Notes under the pieces: model-generated
Databases searched by the model: none
What the model saw: the letters and a program-made list of their open reading frames with translations, nothing else
Told to the model about the DNA's origin: nothing
Position numbers and translations under genes: made by a program
DNA from: Diphasiastrum complanatum
Lineage: Eukaryota > Streptophyta > Lycopodiopsida > Lycopodiales > Lycopodiaceae
DNA: 64,000 bases
NCBI GenBank assembly: GCA_029204225.1
Contig: CM055095.1
Span: forward strand, 10,819,506-10,883,505
Direction of reading: 5' to 3'
Part shown: positions 1-9,869 of the stretch, one piece after another
Position numbering within the stretch: the first letter of the stretch is position 1
Layout: every line of letters starts with the position of its first letter

Positions 1-614
1 ATGTGTAGAATGATCATTTATTGCTATTTTTCGGTTCCACCACACGTGTGAAATACAGTAGGGTACTGTAATTGTAAGGACAGCAAACATATTTTATGTT
101 TTTGGTTCATGTTTGATCAATATCTCTTAGAGTTTGCATCTCAATTTGTATGTAGATGCTGATTTTTCTACATTGGCAAGATTGTTGGTTTGCTCCTTAT
201 TGTAACCAAAGATTAGGGACATGGATTGGATCTTGAATGATCTAAAATCCTTCACAGTAGGCATGTAGCTAGAAATGCAGAACAATGTATAAAATTAGAT
301 GATTGATGGATGGATTTGTATGAAGAGAGCCAACGGAGACAAATATGAGGGATGGATAGATGATTTCATGTTATAAAAGTATATGATATGTTAGATGATT
401 TTGAATAGACGGTACTGTAGGTAGTTACAATTATATGGTGGATGGATCAATCAATCAACATATAGGGTGATGGAATATAGATACATATTTGTTAGATAAA
501 TGTAAAACAAAGTTGATAGAAAGCTAACTCGTAGTTATAATAAAGATAATGTGGGATAATTATTTAATCAATCATTCACCAACCTCCAAGTCTTGCTCTT
601 CATCAAAGCTTGAT
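1..614. other. AT-rich spacer without a recognisable gene
   Basis: No coding signal was found. The segment holds a palindromic CACACGTGTG at 41-50, which also occurs in copia LTRs elsewhere in the window, so the left edge may be a worn LTR. Around 300-460 it is low-complexity sequence rich in GATGGAT-like words. Confidence 0.4.
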
Positions 615-616
615 AC

Positions 617-893
617 TCATGTGTGTCTATTTGTATGTATATGTGTATGTGTAGGCATATACGTATGTGTATTTGTATGTGTATATGTATGTGTACGTGT
701 ACGTGTATGTGTATGTTTATGTATATATGTGTGTATGTGTATGTGTGCGCATGTGTCTATATGTGTGCATGTGTCTGTGTATGTGTGTGTGTGTGTATGT
801 TTATGTGTCTCTATGTGTGTATGTCTATGTGTATGTGTATGTGTGTGTATGTTTATGTGTGTGTGTATGTGTATGTGTGTATGTTTATGTGAA
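617..893. repeat. degenerate TG/TATG microsatellite
   Basis: About 280 bp of alternating purine-pyrimidine sequence built from TGTATG, TGTG and TATG words. It opens long reading frames of Cys, Val, Met and Tyr on the plus strand and His and Thr on the minus strand; these follow from composition and are not genes. Such tracts can adopt Z-DNA. Confidence 0.9.
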
Positions 894-1125
894 ATAGGCC
901 ATAGATTGTTGTCCATGGATGTAATCTATATGCGATTTCAATCACTCGAGATTTTGGGGTAGATCATAATCAAATCTAATATTTTCATGTTCTATCAAAG
1001 CTAAGTGGATGTCCGAGTTTGGGGAATCACTAATTTTATTGAGATTTTAGTGTGGATCTTCAAGCAAGTGCTAGATCTAGGAATATTGATGCATTTATCT
1101 TGATCTAACTCTTCCTTTCATAAAT

Positions 1126-1810
1126 CATGTATGTGAGCGTTGTGCTTTGGCAAAGCCACATAGATTACCTTATGTTAGATCTAGTGTGAGATCTAAAAGG
1201 CCTCTTCAACTTTTATATTCGGATGTGCACTCAACTCATACCTTCAGTCTTGGTGGATCAAGGATGTATGTAACTTTCATTGACAATTTTAGTATATTTT
1301 GTTGGGTTTATCTACTAAAGACCAAGGATGAGGTGTTTGTTGTTTTTGTCAAGTTCAAGAATGTGGTAGAAAATCAACTCAACACTAGGATCAAATGCTT
1401 AAGATATAATAATGGAGAAGAATTCAAATCAAAGAGGTTCAATGCATTTTGTGAGGCACATGGGATTAAGAGGGAGCTCTCATGTCCAAGGACACCACAA
1501 CAAAATGGGATCATCGAGAGGAAGAATAGATCTCTTTGTGAGATGGCAAAAGAAAGGAGGTTATATGCTAATCTTTCTAAGTTTTATTGAGGTGAGGCTT
1601 TAATGTGTGCTAACTATCTTGGAAAAAGAAGATCCAATGTTACTTTGGATGATAGATCTCCTTATGAGGCTCTTTATGGTAGGAGGCCGAATGTTAAGCA
1701 TTATAGAATCTTTGTTAACCACCTAAGAAAATACAATAACAAAATTACACGTCAAGACTATCTTATTCAAACCAGTCACTACAAATATCTAAATGTTATG
1801 TTATAGCAAA
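1126..1810 (+). pseudogene. Ty1/copia integrase fragment
   Basis: Translation starts with the last Cys pair of the integrase zinc finger (CERCALAKPHRLPY) and runs through the catalytic core: a YSDVHS first-Asp block, FIDNFS, a second block reading RYNNGEEF, and the PRTPQQNG...ERKNR block with the catalytic Glu. In active copia integrases the second block reads DNGGE, so here the Asp is Asn. A TGA-type stop follows KFY near 1590, and the frame resumes as CANYLGKRR in the next ORF. There is no gag, protease, RT or RNase H beside it. It is a dead fragment related to the intact element at 57-63 kb. Confidence 0.85.
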
Positions 1811-1946
1811 GAATGCCACCCAACACTTCACCACATTTGATGAACTAGTATTGCGTGTTGAAGTAGATACAACCTAAAAATTGCCCCTCTTTGCCCTATA
1901 TTGTGAGCCACAAAGACTCGGTCTTGCGTCTTGAAGATCTCCACAA
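1398..1946 (+). repeat. 549-bp duplicated segment, copy 1
   Basis: This block is repeated at 3676-4224 at a constant offset of 2278 bp with no indel. I counted about 13 substitutions by eye, roughly 98% identity. It covers the C-terminal half of the integrase fragment, including its stop codon, and some 140 bp beyond. The duplication therefore happened after the integrase was already broken. Confidence 0.85.
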
Positions 1947-2420
1947 AACCATGTGTTGAGAAGCCTCCTCCTCAAGCCTTGGCAAATCTCCATCATACAC
2001 TTGGATGTTTGGTAGATTTGAGAATCCTACGATCATCCTCTTGATTGAGCTTAGATCCTCTTTATTCTTTACTTGCAAAGGAATTTTGACAAAGCATATG
2101 GATCTATTAAAGATCCCCAAAGTATCAACTATTGCAATCTTCATATCAAGCACCATTGATAAGAAATACCTCCAATTGAAGTCCTCACATATTCGCCTTC
2201 TGCATGATGAAAAGAGATCATCCAAATTAACAAGATAAGAAAATTGATGAGAAGTAGACCTTCTTGGCAATAACTCTCCATGTTCTTTTGCCAAAGCACC
2301 ATCTTCATGAGCCTTACGATCTTGGAACATAGGTTGAGGTAGATCACTTGCCTTCTCCTCCTTGAGATGATCCATGCTCTTAGTCTATGGTGCAAACATC
2401 CACCTACAGAAAATTTCAAC
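1896..2420 (-). pseudogene. unrecognised ORF at the end of a deleted CACTA relative
   Basis: A 159-codon minus-strand frame follows, across a short intron-like gap, the VHSR exon of the CACTA fragment at 2444-2915. At 2405-2420 the junction still reads ..TGTAGGTGGATGTTTG, matching the exon start WMF at 55766 of the larger element. The rest of the peptide (Asp/Leu-rich, containing EDFNWRYFLSMVLDM) resembles no family I know. Its last codons lie inside the duplicated copia block, so the ORF runs across an insertion junction. It is more likely a chimeric fossil than a functional protein. Confidence 0.3.
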
Positions 2421-2443
2421 ACATTAATGAGAGCATCCTGTTA

Positions 2444-2915
2444 TTAATTTAAAAGAATCACACTACATTTATTGAAACCACTAAAATCAAAATCATGTGT
2501 ATTATACCTTGAGTGCACACGACCGGCAATGCCAACTTCTTGGACCGAATCTTCTCTCAATTTTTTTTCCTCGGCACTAATAAATAATTCACTATCATCC
2601 ATGTTCAGTGTGTGCTTCCATGTCATCATGCTCATAGACGTTATTTATCAAGTTCATGATTTCAACTTCATCTTGAATGCAAAAATCATTTTCAGCACTT
2701 GATTTTGATTCTGAAGAAGGAGAAGAAGAAGATCGAGACTGATTTGTTTTGGCATGTTGTTGTTCATCTATTTTCATCATGGCTCTCAATCCCATATGCT
2801 CACGACATGATAGTTGATCTATGTGTGGCCCATCGTATGCCAATCTTGTTTCGGATATGGAGTGACTGTTGTCATCGACACTAGAGCTAGATGACGATTC
2901 ATAGTCCTTCAAACA
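2444..2915 (-). pseudogene. internally deleted CACTA (tnp2-type) element fragment
   Basis: On the minus strand a splice-acceptor-like sequence (CCTATGTTTGAAG) precedes an exon encoding a serine-rich stretch, GPHIDQLSCREHMGLRA and DEVEIMNLINNVYEH. The same exon, with the same acceptor context, occurs at 52599 on the plus strand. There it lies upstream of the tnp2 domain. Here it runs straight into the exon ending VQEVGIAGRVHSR, which in the larger element lies about 2.7 kb further on (55625-55665). The whole tnp2 core has therefore been lost, as in non-autonomous CACTA derivatives. Element ends were not identified. Confidence 0.65.
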
Positions 2916-3102
2916 TAGGAAACAAATTAACATATAAGATTGTCATTCGTAAAAATCAAAACTAAAATTAAGACATGCAAATTAAACACCATATCTTAAA
3001 TTATGACATGAAATATGAAATATATAAAAAACAATTAATTGACATTCACAATGAAGAAGAAGGAAGATCGTGGCTAGCTTAACACATGTTTTTTTATTTT
3101 TA

Positions 3103-3156
3103 AGAAACCGTTCCGACCCAGTACGTTGTGACCCAAAAGGGTCGGAACGGGTTTCT
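3103..3156. repeat. strong hairpin, 17-bp arms
   Basis: Arms AGAAACCGTTCCGACCC (3103-3119) and GGGTCGGAACGGGTTTCT (3139-3156) pair along their length apart from one extra G, around a 19-nt loop. It sits upstream of the CACTA fragment on that fragment's strand. CACTA subterminal regions often hold short inverted repeats, but I could not tie this one to an element end. Confidence 0.6.
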
Positions 3157-3595
3157 AAAAGACACATATATAACAAATTAATTAATACTTTATAAACTAA
3201 ATAATGTCCACACCTTATATGTGACATTAAACCACATATTTACATTTGTCATTTTTTACAAATCACAAAATTCTTTTAAACACATGGTCATTTTGTACCA
3301 ACCATATAAAAAAGATATTCTTAGCCAAGGAGGTAATATGGCTTGAATCTTTAGAACCAAATTTGTTAGAAATCTTTTTGATAGGGGATGGTGTCGCCAA
3401 AAATGCCCTATCAAGGAAAGGGCCCTCGCTGCCCCTACATGAGAACATGGATCACAATCCTGAGGTCCTCTCTATACTCCTAGATTTCTTAGAACTCCCA
3501 AAAGTATACCTACAAGAAGAATCATATCAATATCTAATGGTGTCAATCTCAAGGATTTCTATGTTCATCAAACTTCACATAAATTGTTTATTCTT
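3157..3595 (+). other. unassigned stretch with a 125-codon ORF
   Basis: An open frame covers 3246-3623 (it contains LLEIFLIGDGVAKNAL and HENMDHNPEVLSILLDF). I do not recognise it. The flanks are transposon debris on both sides, and no promoter or intron boundary supports expression. It may be a piece of a larger element protein. Confidence 0.15.
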
Positions 3596-3669
3596 GGTAC
3601 AAGCATATTGTATGAGTACGTAACAATATGCTTGTACCATTAAGAGGGCAATATGCTTGTACCATTAAG
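3596..3669. repeat. perfect 15-bp inverted repeat plus 21-bp tandem copy
   Basis: GGTACAAGCATATTG at 3596-3610 is the exact reverse complement of 3624-3638, with a 13-nt loop. The right arm and following bases (CAATATGCTTGTACCATTAAG, 3624-3644) recur at 3649-3669. The cluster directly borders the start of the duplicated copia block at 3676. Confidence 0.8.
3599..3626 (+). repeat. 28-bp flanking direct repeat, left
   Basis: ACAAGCATATTGTATGAGTA and the next eight bases recur at 4221-4248 with one mismatch, so the second copy of the 549-bp block is bracketed by direct repeats. Confidence 0.8.
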
Positions 3670-3675
3670 CTCCCT

Positions 3676-4224
3676 CTTAAGATCTAATAATGGAGAAGAA
3701 TTCACATCAAAGAGGTTCAATGCATTTTGTGAGGCACATGGGATTAAGAGGGAGCTCTCATGTCCAAGGACACCACAACAAAATGGGATGACCGAGAGGA
3801 AGAATAGATCTCTTTGTGAGATGGCAAAAGAAATGAGGTTATATGCTAATCTTTCTAAGTTTTATTGAGGTGAGGCTTTAATGTGTGCTAACTATCTTGG
3901 AAAAAGAAGATCCAATGTTACTTTGGATGATAGATCTCCTTATGAGGCTCTTTATGGTAGGAGGCCGAATGTTAAGCATTATAGAATCTTTGTTAACCAC
4001 CTAAGAAAATACAATAACAAAATTACACATCAAGACTATCTTATTCAAACCATTCACTACAAATATCTAAATGTTATGGTATAACAAAGAATGCCACCCA
4101 ACACTTCACCACATTTGATGAACTAGTATTGCGTGTTGAAGTAGATACAACCTGAAAATTGCGCCTCTTTGCCCTATATTGTGAGCCACAAAGACTCGGT
4201 CTTGCATCTTGAAGATCTCCACAA
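3676..4224 (+). repeat. 549-bp duplicated segment, copy 2 (copia integrase pseudogene)
   Basis: This is the second copy of 1398-1946. It encodes the same partial integrase core (NNGEEF, PRTPQQNG, ERKNR) with the same stop after KFY and no recovered catalytic Asp. It is bracketed by 28-bp direct repeats and adjoins a hairpin on its left, which suggests insertion during repair or template switching rather than transposition. Confidence 0.85.
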
Positions 4225-4248
4225 GCATATTGTACGAGTACGTAACAA
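4221..4248 (+). repeat. 28-bp flanking direct repeat, right
   Basis: Matches 3599-3626 at 27 of 28 positions (TATGAG against TACGAG). It overlaps the last four bases of the duplicated block and is followed at once by the poly-C tract. Confidence 0.8.
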
Positions 4249-4275
4249 CCCCCCGCCCCCCCCCCCCCCCCCCCT
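4249..4275. repeat. C6-G-C20 homopolymer tract
   Basis: A 27-bp run of cytosine interrupted by a single G. The minus strand is poly-G and could form a G-quadruplex. Runs this long are rare in AT-rich plant DNA and are prone to sequencing length error. The Gly-rich reading frame across it is an artefact. Confidence 0.9.
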
Positions 4276-4871
4276 CCTGAAGGGGTTGTACATGAAGATA
4301 TATTTTCTCTAACCCAATGTACTTCTCTAACTATCTCAAGGGCTAAATCTGATGTACGAATATTCTCATGTGTGGTGTTGAAGGTCATGAATGCAATGGA
4401 TAGCCATCTTTTAATCAATAGTACTTGGCAATAATAAAAGTCGCACGACATTCTTTGGACATATCTAGCTTAATTGTGGTTAAATTGATATGATCGATAA
4501 ACAAATAAGGCGGTTTAGTTGGATGCAAACATGGTCACAATGTCAAATATTGTTATTTCATTTAGTATATTCTAATTTCACTACTTTCATTCATCCCATA
4601 AATCATTTTGTTTTTCACATACATGTTAATTAACACAATATAATCCCCTAAATTTCATGCCCATCTCATTTAGAAGCTTATTCATTGAATGACATCACTC
4701 TCATGCTAGATTGGTTGGTGCCTTTGAATAGTTCCAATTCTTACTAGTTGCAATCTCTATCTATTCTCTTGATGATATCATGTGTACTTCTTCTCAGATA
4801 GTGGATTTGGTTTGCTAGACGACATTTTAGCATATCTAGTGGAGGTGGCATTAGTCAAATGCCATGACTCA
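4276..4871. other. no recognisable gene
   Basis: AT-rich sequence. A minus-strand frame at about 4276-4451 (containing TTHENIRTSDLALEIVREVHW) is not a family I recognise and is extended only by the poly-C tract. Nothing else is supported. Confidence 0.3.
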
Positions 4872-5450
4872 TCAATCATAAACTCATATACCTCAAGGAA
4901 GCCAATGTCATCATCATGTTACACTCTACACAATATATGATCACTTGGTAGATTCTGGTGAAACTCTAGGACATGGAAATGATAATGGGATATTCCCCTC
5001 TGGATCAATTGGAAAATATCACTAGGGAGGGACAAGAATTTAAAGTCAAACTATGTCATATGAATATTAAGGTAGTTATATCATTAACAATGTTCTATCA
5101 ATGGGGTAGATATAGAATCATTTTTTATTGATACAAGTGTTAGTTTAGATGATTGTACAGATTTTGATCATGCTTGAACTAGGGCTTTGTTTATAGGTCC
5201 TAGAACTACCACTACCCTTTTTTCAACTAATAAATCCCTAATCATGTTGACTACTTACAATATAGATAATAATTCTTGTTTTGACATTATCGGACATATT
5301 GGATCTTTTTTATTTCAAAGAGGCCGAGGCTCTTTGCATTTTGAGTAAGGAGCTTCATGAATTTTATGATTTAATTGATTATGGTGTTCATGATCTTCTC
5401 CCCGGTGTTGACGATATAAATAAGGATGAATTTTATGATTTGAAATTTAG
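4872..5450 (+). repeat. DUF7869-type element, 5' part, copy 1
   Basis: This segment matches the reverse complement of about 63440-64000. Position 4872 pairs with 64000, and the TTGACATTAT at 5281 pairs with 63600, with a few bases of indel. The match includes the upstream non-coding part and an exon whose peptide reads YFKEAEALCILSKELHEFYD here and YFKEAEALCVLRKELHEFSD in the other copy. Homology is lost after the residues DEFY, where copy 1 soon meets a stop. Confidence 0.8.
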
Positions 5451-5847
5451 TACTTACAAAGTGAAGCACAATACTACTTATTTCTAGTAATGTTTTGCTT
5501 CTCTTATCCTTAGCAAATCTTGTGTATTTCTTTTTAGATTTTTAATTAGGTTCTTGTTCACAAATCCAAAATGATAGAAGTTTTTGGATACAATAGCTTT
5601 CATTCACTAGAGAAAGAAATCAGTTTTGTGGTAAAGTTCTAATGATCTTTTGGAAACTTTTTCTTTGTCAATCAAAAGCATTTTTCGCACAGCGGCTTCA
5701 TATGTGATTGGATAAAAAAGTTTGCAGTGCACTCTTCACAAGAGAAGTGGTATTCAATAATTAATAAACATTCAAAAACTGATTTTCTACAAGAAGAAAT
5801 CCAAATGAACTTTGAAAAGGTGCCTTTCCAGCTTCAAGAAATCAGGT

Positions 5848-7569
5848 ACGTACATGTCTTGCTTCAATTATCTGATTTGAATAATACCTATATCTTTCGA
5901 ACTTTTGTATGGCTAGGATAATGTCGAATGACAACAAGGTCTTCATACCAAGATAGACTATATGTGAATACATCTATATATCTATACAAGGGCTAAACAA
6001 CATGGTTAATTTTATTAAAACTCAAATGAAGTTTGAATAGCATGTATGCACTATGATGTCATTACTGCTCAAGAAAAGTTTCATGTTTTTTTCTTGTTAT
6101 ATGAACATTCTCTTCTTTAATATAATATCACATTTCCAATGTTTTAGACTATATTTGTTAAGAAATCATTCTCTTAAATATAATATCACATTTCCAATGA
6201 AACCTTTAACTTGAAAACTTCTCGAGTTGAGTGCATTTTATATTGCTTTACTAATCTGCCATGAAGACCTCATTTTCTATCAAAAAAAAATTATGTGCAT
6301 ATTGCAAGTTAATCTTTCTAACTCAAGAACTTCATTAAGGAAACTGCATGAAAAACATAAAGCTTTATAAGTATGACAGTCTAGAACCTTGAACTCGAGA
6401 ACTTTTCGAGTTGAAAGTCATGTCAGTTCATGACACAAATTTACATGTTAGTTTCTATGAAAATTTCATACGTACACTACTCGAGGTAAAGTGCAACTTT
6501 AGAACTTTTCAATATTAAGTTATTGCATAGTCATTTGCCAATACTTTCATAATCTATTCTATATTAATTTCTTTGGAAATGCATGATGTCGTGTAATATC
6601 TAACTCCTCTTTCAATATATTATAATTTGACTTTTATGAGCTTTTGTTAAAGTGAATGATTGCATGTGAGGCACCTAACTTCAAAACTTTGAGTTGAAGT
6701 ACGGGCTCACTTCATTACCAATAATAAAAAATTTGGAATTCTATAATTGCTCTATTCAAGCTCAAACTCAATAATTTCTCGAGTTAATATAATGTCACAC
6801 TTATTTATTGCTATTTAAGTATTTTGTTTTATATTAGAGTTTTTAGACCCTGCAACGGGAACATGAAACCTAAAAAGAGTTGGACTTCAGATTGGCATAC
6901 TTCTTTGTTACTATTTAAAAATGTTGTTTTGTTTCTTCTGCTCAGAAAAAAAATTCAAAAGCAAAATCCAACTAGGACACCAACTCCAGAAATTCTCGAG
7001 TTGAAATGAGTGAACTTTTTGAATTTTACTCTCAGCATTTTGATACATAGTTACAAAGCTTCCCTTCAACTTGGAAAGTTCTCGAGTTGATGTCATGTTT
7101 TGGATTTTCCTTTCAAACTTTTTTTGGCAAAGACATGACTTCAACTCGAGAAGTTCTTGAGTTGAAGTCATGTCTTTTATGTCTTGGAAACATGGTGTAC
7201 GTCTAATGTTTTGGTTGACTTGAGATTGAGAAAAAAAAGATAATTTGTAACTAATTCATATAGCATCTGCTCTACACATCAAAAATTCTAAATTGTTTTT
7301 GCTTTGTCATTCTTTTAGTAATGCGACTTTATGATTCTTGACTTTTCTATGATCCATGCCTTCAACTTGAGAAATTTTGGGTTAGTGGATAAATATGAGA
7401 AGTAGTCCTGGTTTGAATAATTTTTGTCTTAAAAAATCAACTCTTTGAAATTGCTATTTGAATTAACACTTTTGACTCCAGTTTGTTTTTTACTTGAAAC
7501 TTTAGTGATGGACATTAATAGTCAAAAACGTTTTCTTTGACCTTGTTATTCCTATTACTTTTCATGCAG
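5848..7569 (+). other. intron of the DUF7869-type gene with a CTCGAG palindrome array
   Basis: The intron is bounded by GTACGT at 5848 and CAG at 7569. Between about 6200 and 7390 the motif AACTCGAGAA..TTCTCGAGTT recurs in about ten whole or half copies (near 6215, 6320, 6395, 6480, 6690, 6770, 6985, 7070, 7145 and 7360). Several are followed by GAAGTCATG. Copies face either way because the motif is itself nearly palindromic. Spacing is irregular, roughly 80-120 bp. No coding exon was recognised inside. Confidence 0.6.
7129..7177. repeat. near-perfect 49-bp palindrome
   Basis: The left half AAAGACATGACTTCAACTCG and the right half starting TTCTTGAGTTGAAGTCATGT pair almost completely; the one mismatch is CTCGAG against CTTGAG. 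It is the most symmetric copy of the motif repeated through the surrounding intron. Confidence 0.85.
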
Positions 7570-8299
7570 CTTCAAAAGGGAGACAAATTAGTTATAAGCT
7601 TGGAAGGATGTGATGTCGCTACTAGAACAATCTTTTCCCTTGATCCAAATAATATGTGTCAGGGTATTATGATTTGGCGAAGGTCGTGCTTTAATACACG
7701 TTGAAAAGGTAATTACGCCAGGAAAAGAACTTCCTTTTCCATCAATTGGATAGAAACAATAGACGAGGCATTGGTTAGTTTCGCAATATGGAGGCTATGT
7801 GACATCAAAATATGTACATTGCAAGGTAAAAATCATTTGGTGGATATTAACCAATCATGATCTTCTAATGCTCCATCTTCAGCAATTCAATGGGAAAGTC
7901 CCACTTATAGACATCAACCAATGACTGTATTGACTTTGTGGAATTTCATATTTCTTTGGATACAACCAAACCACAAGACGACTTTCCACTATTGAAGAAT
8001 TCAAAGAGACACCATCATGAAATATCAGACGAAATTATACAAAGCATTTGCTTGAAAGATACAAAAAGGAAAAGGATATGCGAAAAAACGGATGTAGCTT
8101 CACTATTGATGATACATTGTTGTACACGTCGTTGCCGTCAAATGGCAAGACATGATGCTATAAAAATGGGTTTGTGAACAATATTGGTGACAAAATTTTT
8201 CAAGTCATCATACATATGTATTTGATGCAATGTCAATGGCCCCAAGAAGCTTGATGTAATGAAAAAGGACTATCACAATCCACATTTTCATGTATGTGG

Positions 8300-9535
8300 A
8301 ATGCAGAGTTCAAGGAAGTCCAAACAGACAAAAATAATGGATTTTCGAAGTGTGACTTTTGCACATCTATCAAGATGAAGTTGATGTCAACTAAAGTTCA
8401 ATCTGAGAAAGCAAAGTACATTCAAGAAAGAGATCACCATAATAGTCTTCAACAACATTGTTGAATGGAGTACCACACTTATCGAAATCTTTCTTGCACC
8501 AGACCTGACAAATATCTTTGTATTATACATGATAAAATGGACCAGAAAAAGACTAGTTCGCCAAGATTGTATCCAGAACCAAAAGCGACATCAAATGCTT
8601 TTTCATTACCAATCTCACTGACTGGAATGTTAACTCATGGGCATGAGCCAAAGGCATTTGGACACTTTGGATTGGCCTTATGGAAGGGCGATTCTAATTT
8701 CACAGTTGGTTTAGTTGCTAGATGTTTGAGAAATTTGGAAACATTCGATTTAAGTGCCTATAATGAGCATGTCAGCTTTGTTGAAGATACAAGAGGTATC
8801 TTTGGGGCATTATTGAACAAAGAAGCAAGTGAAGGTGTTAAAAACCTTGTGCCTACTCATAAAATTATTGTTCGAGATCATGAAGCATCACATCGAACCA
8901 TAATTCCAAATGCATCTACCTTGAAACGTCTTCCAAAAAGGTTGATTCTACAAATGGACAACTCAAGATAGGACAATAAAAATCGATTGATGTTTTCCTA
9001 TTTATCACTACTTGTTGCTAAGGACATATTTGAAGAGATCATATTAAAACTTTTAATGGTTGGACATACTCATGAAGATATTGGTTCGGAAAGCTTTCAG
9101 ATGATCTACGAAGATCAAGTGTCTACACACTACCACAATTGTTGGAAATATTTAAATATTGTGAGAAAAAGCAAATGCCGCCATCATTGTTGATACAAGA
9201 GGTTCCGGATTTTAAGGCTTTCGTGGAAGGATACATTCCAAATGGTGCCGAAGAATTAATTGGTCATAGTCGACCATTACAATTTCGGTTTTCTCTATCC
9301 GATTCTTTCCCAGCTATGCACTACAAAATGCATCCACAAGATTTGGAATGGCTACCTACCAATGGTATTGAAATGTGGAAAAGAAATGTTGATGGTACTC
9401 CCAAGCTTGCTGATGGTAATCCTCAACCTGTACCTAGCTCATTTGTAAAAGATGTGGAACTTGTGTTTGATGGAATCAAAAAACTCACAAACTACTGGAA
9501 AAAGTTCCAAAACGTCCAAGAGTTTGCATTTAGTA
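8300..9535 (+). pseudogene. DUF7869-type core domain region
   Basis: Within the larger gene, this part contains the cysteine pair KCDFC, the HDKMDQ motif and the QMDNS..DNKNR..GHTHED blocks that define the family core, followed by a C-terminal region (PDFKAFVEGYIPNG, GNPQPVPSSFVKDV). One in-frame stop comes before MEYHTYRN, another replaces Glu in NSRxDNKNR, and about one codon is lost after HEDI, moving the remainder to another frame. The role of DUF7869 is not established; Asp and His residues in these blocks suggest a nuclease-like or transposase-like fold, which is inference only. Confidence 0.6.
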
Positions 9536-9846
9536 TAAGCATAAGAACTAGCCCCACTCTCAATCCACCATGTGCCATTGGAGTAGCTCTTGCTTATTGG
9601 TGTAGATGCCATCAAGGATGAATCAACTTCATTCTCATAATCCTCAATGGTAAGATTGTCTTGCTTGCTCTCATCTTGTGCATTCTTCTTTTTGTAGCAC
9701 TGGGATGCAAAGTGCCTCTTCTTTCCACAACAGAAGCACTTTTGTTTGGCTTTGTCTTTCTTCTTTCCTTTAGAGCTTGATTCTTGATCATCATCACTTT
9801 TTCCATCCTTTGGATCTTCTTCTTGGACTTCCACGATGTAGTACAT
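9536..9846 (-). pseudogene. Ty1/copia gag end and protease start
   Basis: The minus-strand frame has a Lys-rich linker, a CCHC zinc knuckle (CFCCGKKRHFASQC), an acidic spacer and the protease entry WWIESGASS, where active copia proteases read W-x-I/L-D-S-G-A; here Asp is Glu. It breaks off at about 9541 against the opposite-strand DUF7869-type gene. It has the same layout as the plus-strand fragment at 21380-21835. Confidence 0.8.
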
Positions 9847-9869
9847 TTAGATTGATTGGTTTTTATCGC

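Larger units (their letters stand above)
5281..9535 (+). pseudogene. multi-exon transposon-like gene with a DUF7869-type core
   Basis: Coding blocks can be followed in order on one strand. They are an N-terminal exon (5281-5445), an exon ending FQLQEIR before a GTACGT donor (about 5670-5847), a 1.7-kb intron, an exon starting LQKGDKLVISLEGC after CAG at 7569, a block with HCCTRRCRQMARHDAIKMG (near 8115-8172), and the conserved core from about 8300. The core has FSKCDFCTSIK, HDKMDQKKT, a GHFGLALW region, LPKRLILQMDNS and FLMVGHTHEDI-like motifs, typical of DUF7869 proteins found in many eukaryotic mobile elements (family assignment from memory). Stops at 8462 and 8969 and a frameshift just after GHTHEDI break it. 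A gag fragment on the opposite strand truncates it at about 9535. Confidence 0.65.

Noticed and set aside
549-962. Overlapping Cys/Val- and His/Thr-rich ORFs
   Set aside because: They are translations of the TG/TATG microsatellite in every frame and on both strands.
4074-4451. Minus-strand ORF with a poly-Gly run
   Set aside because: The Gly run is the C20 tract and its open length depends on that run; no known domain.
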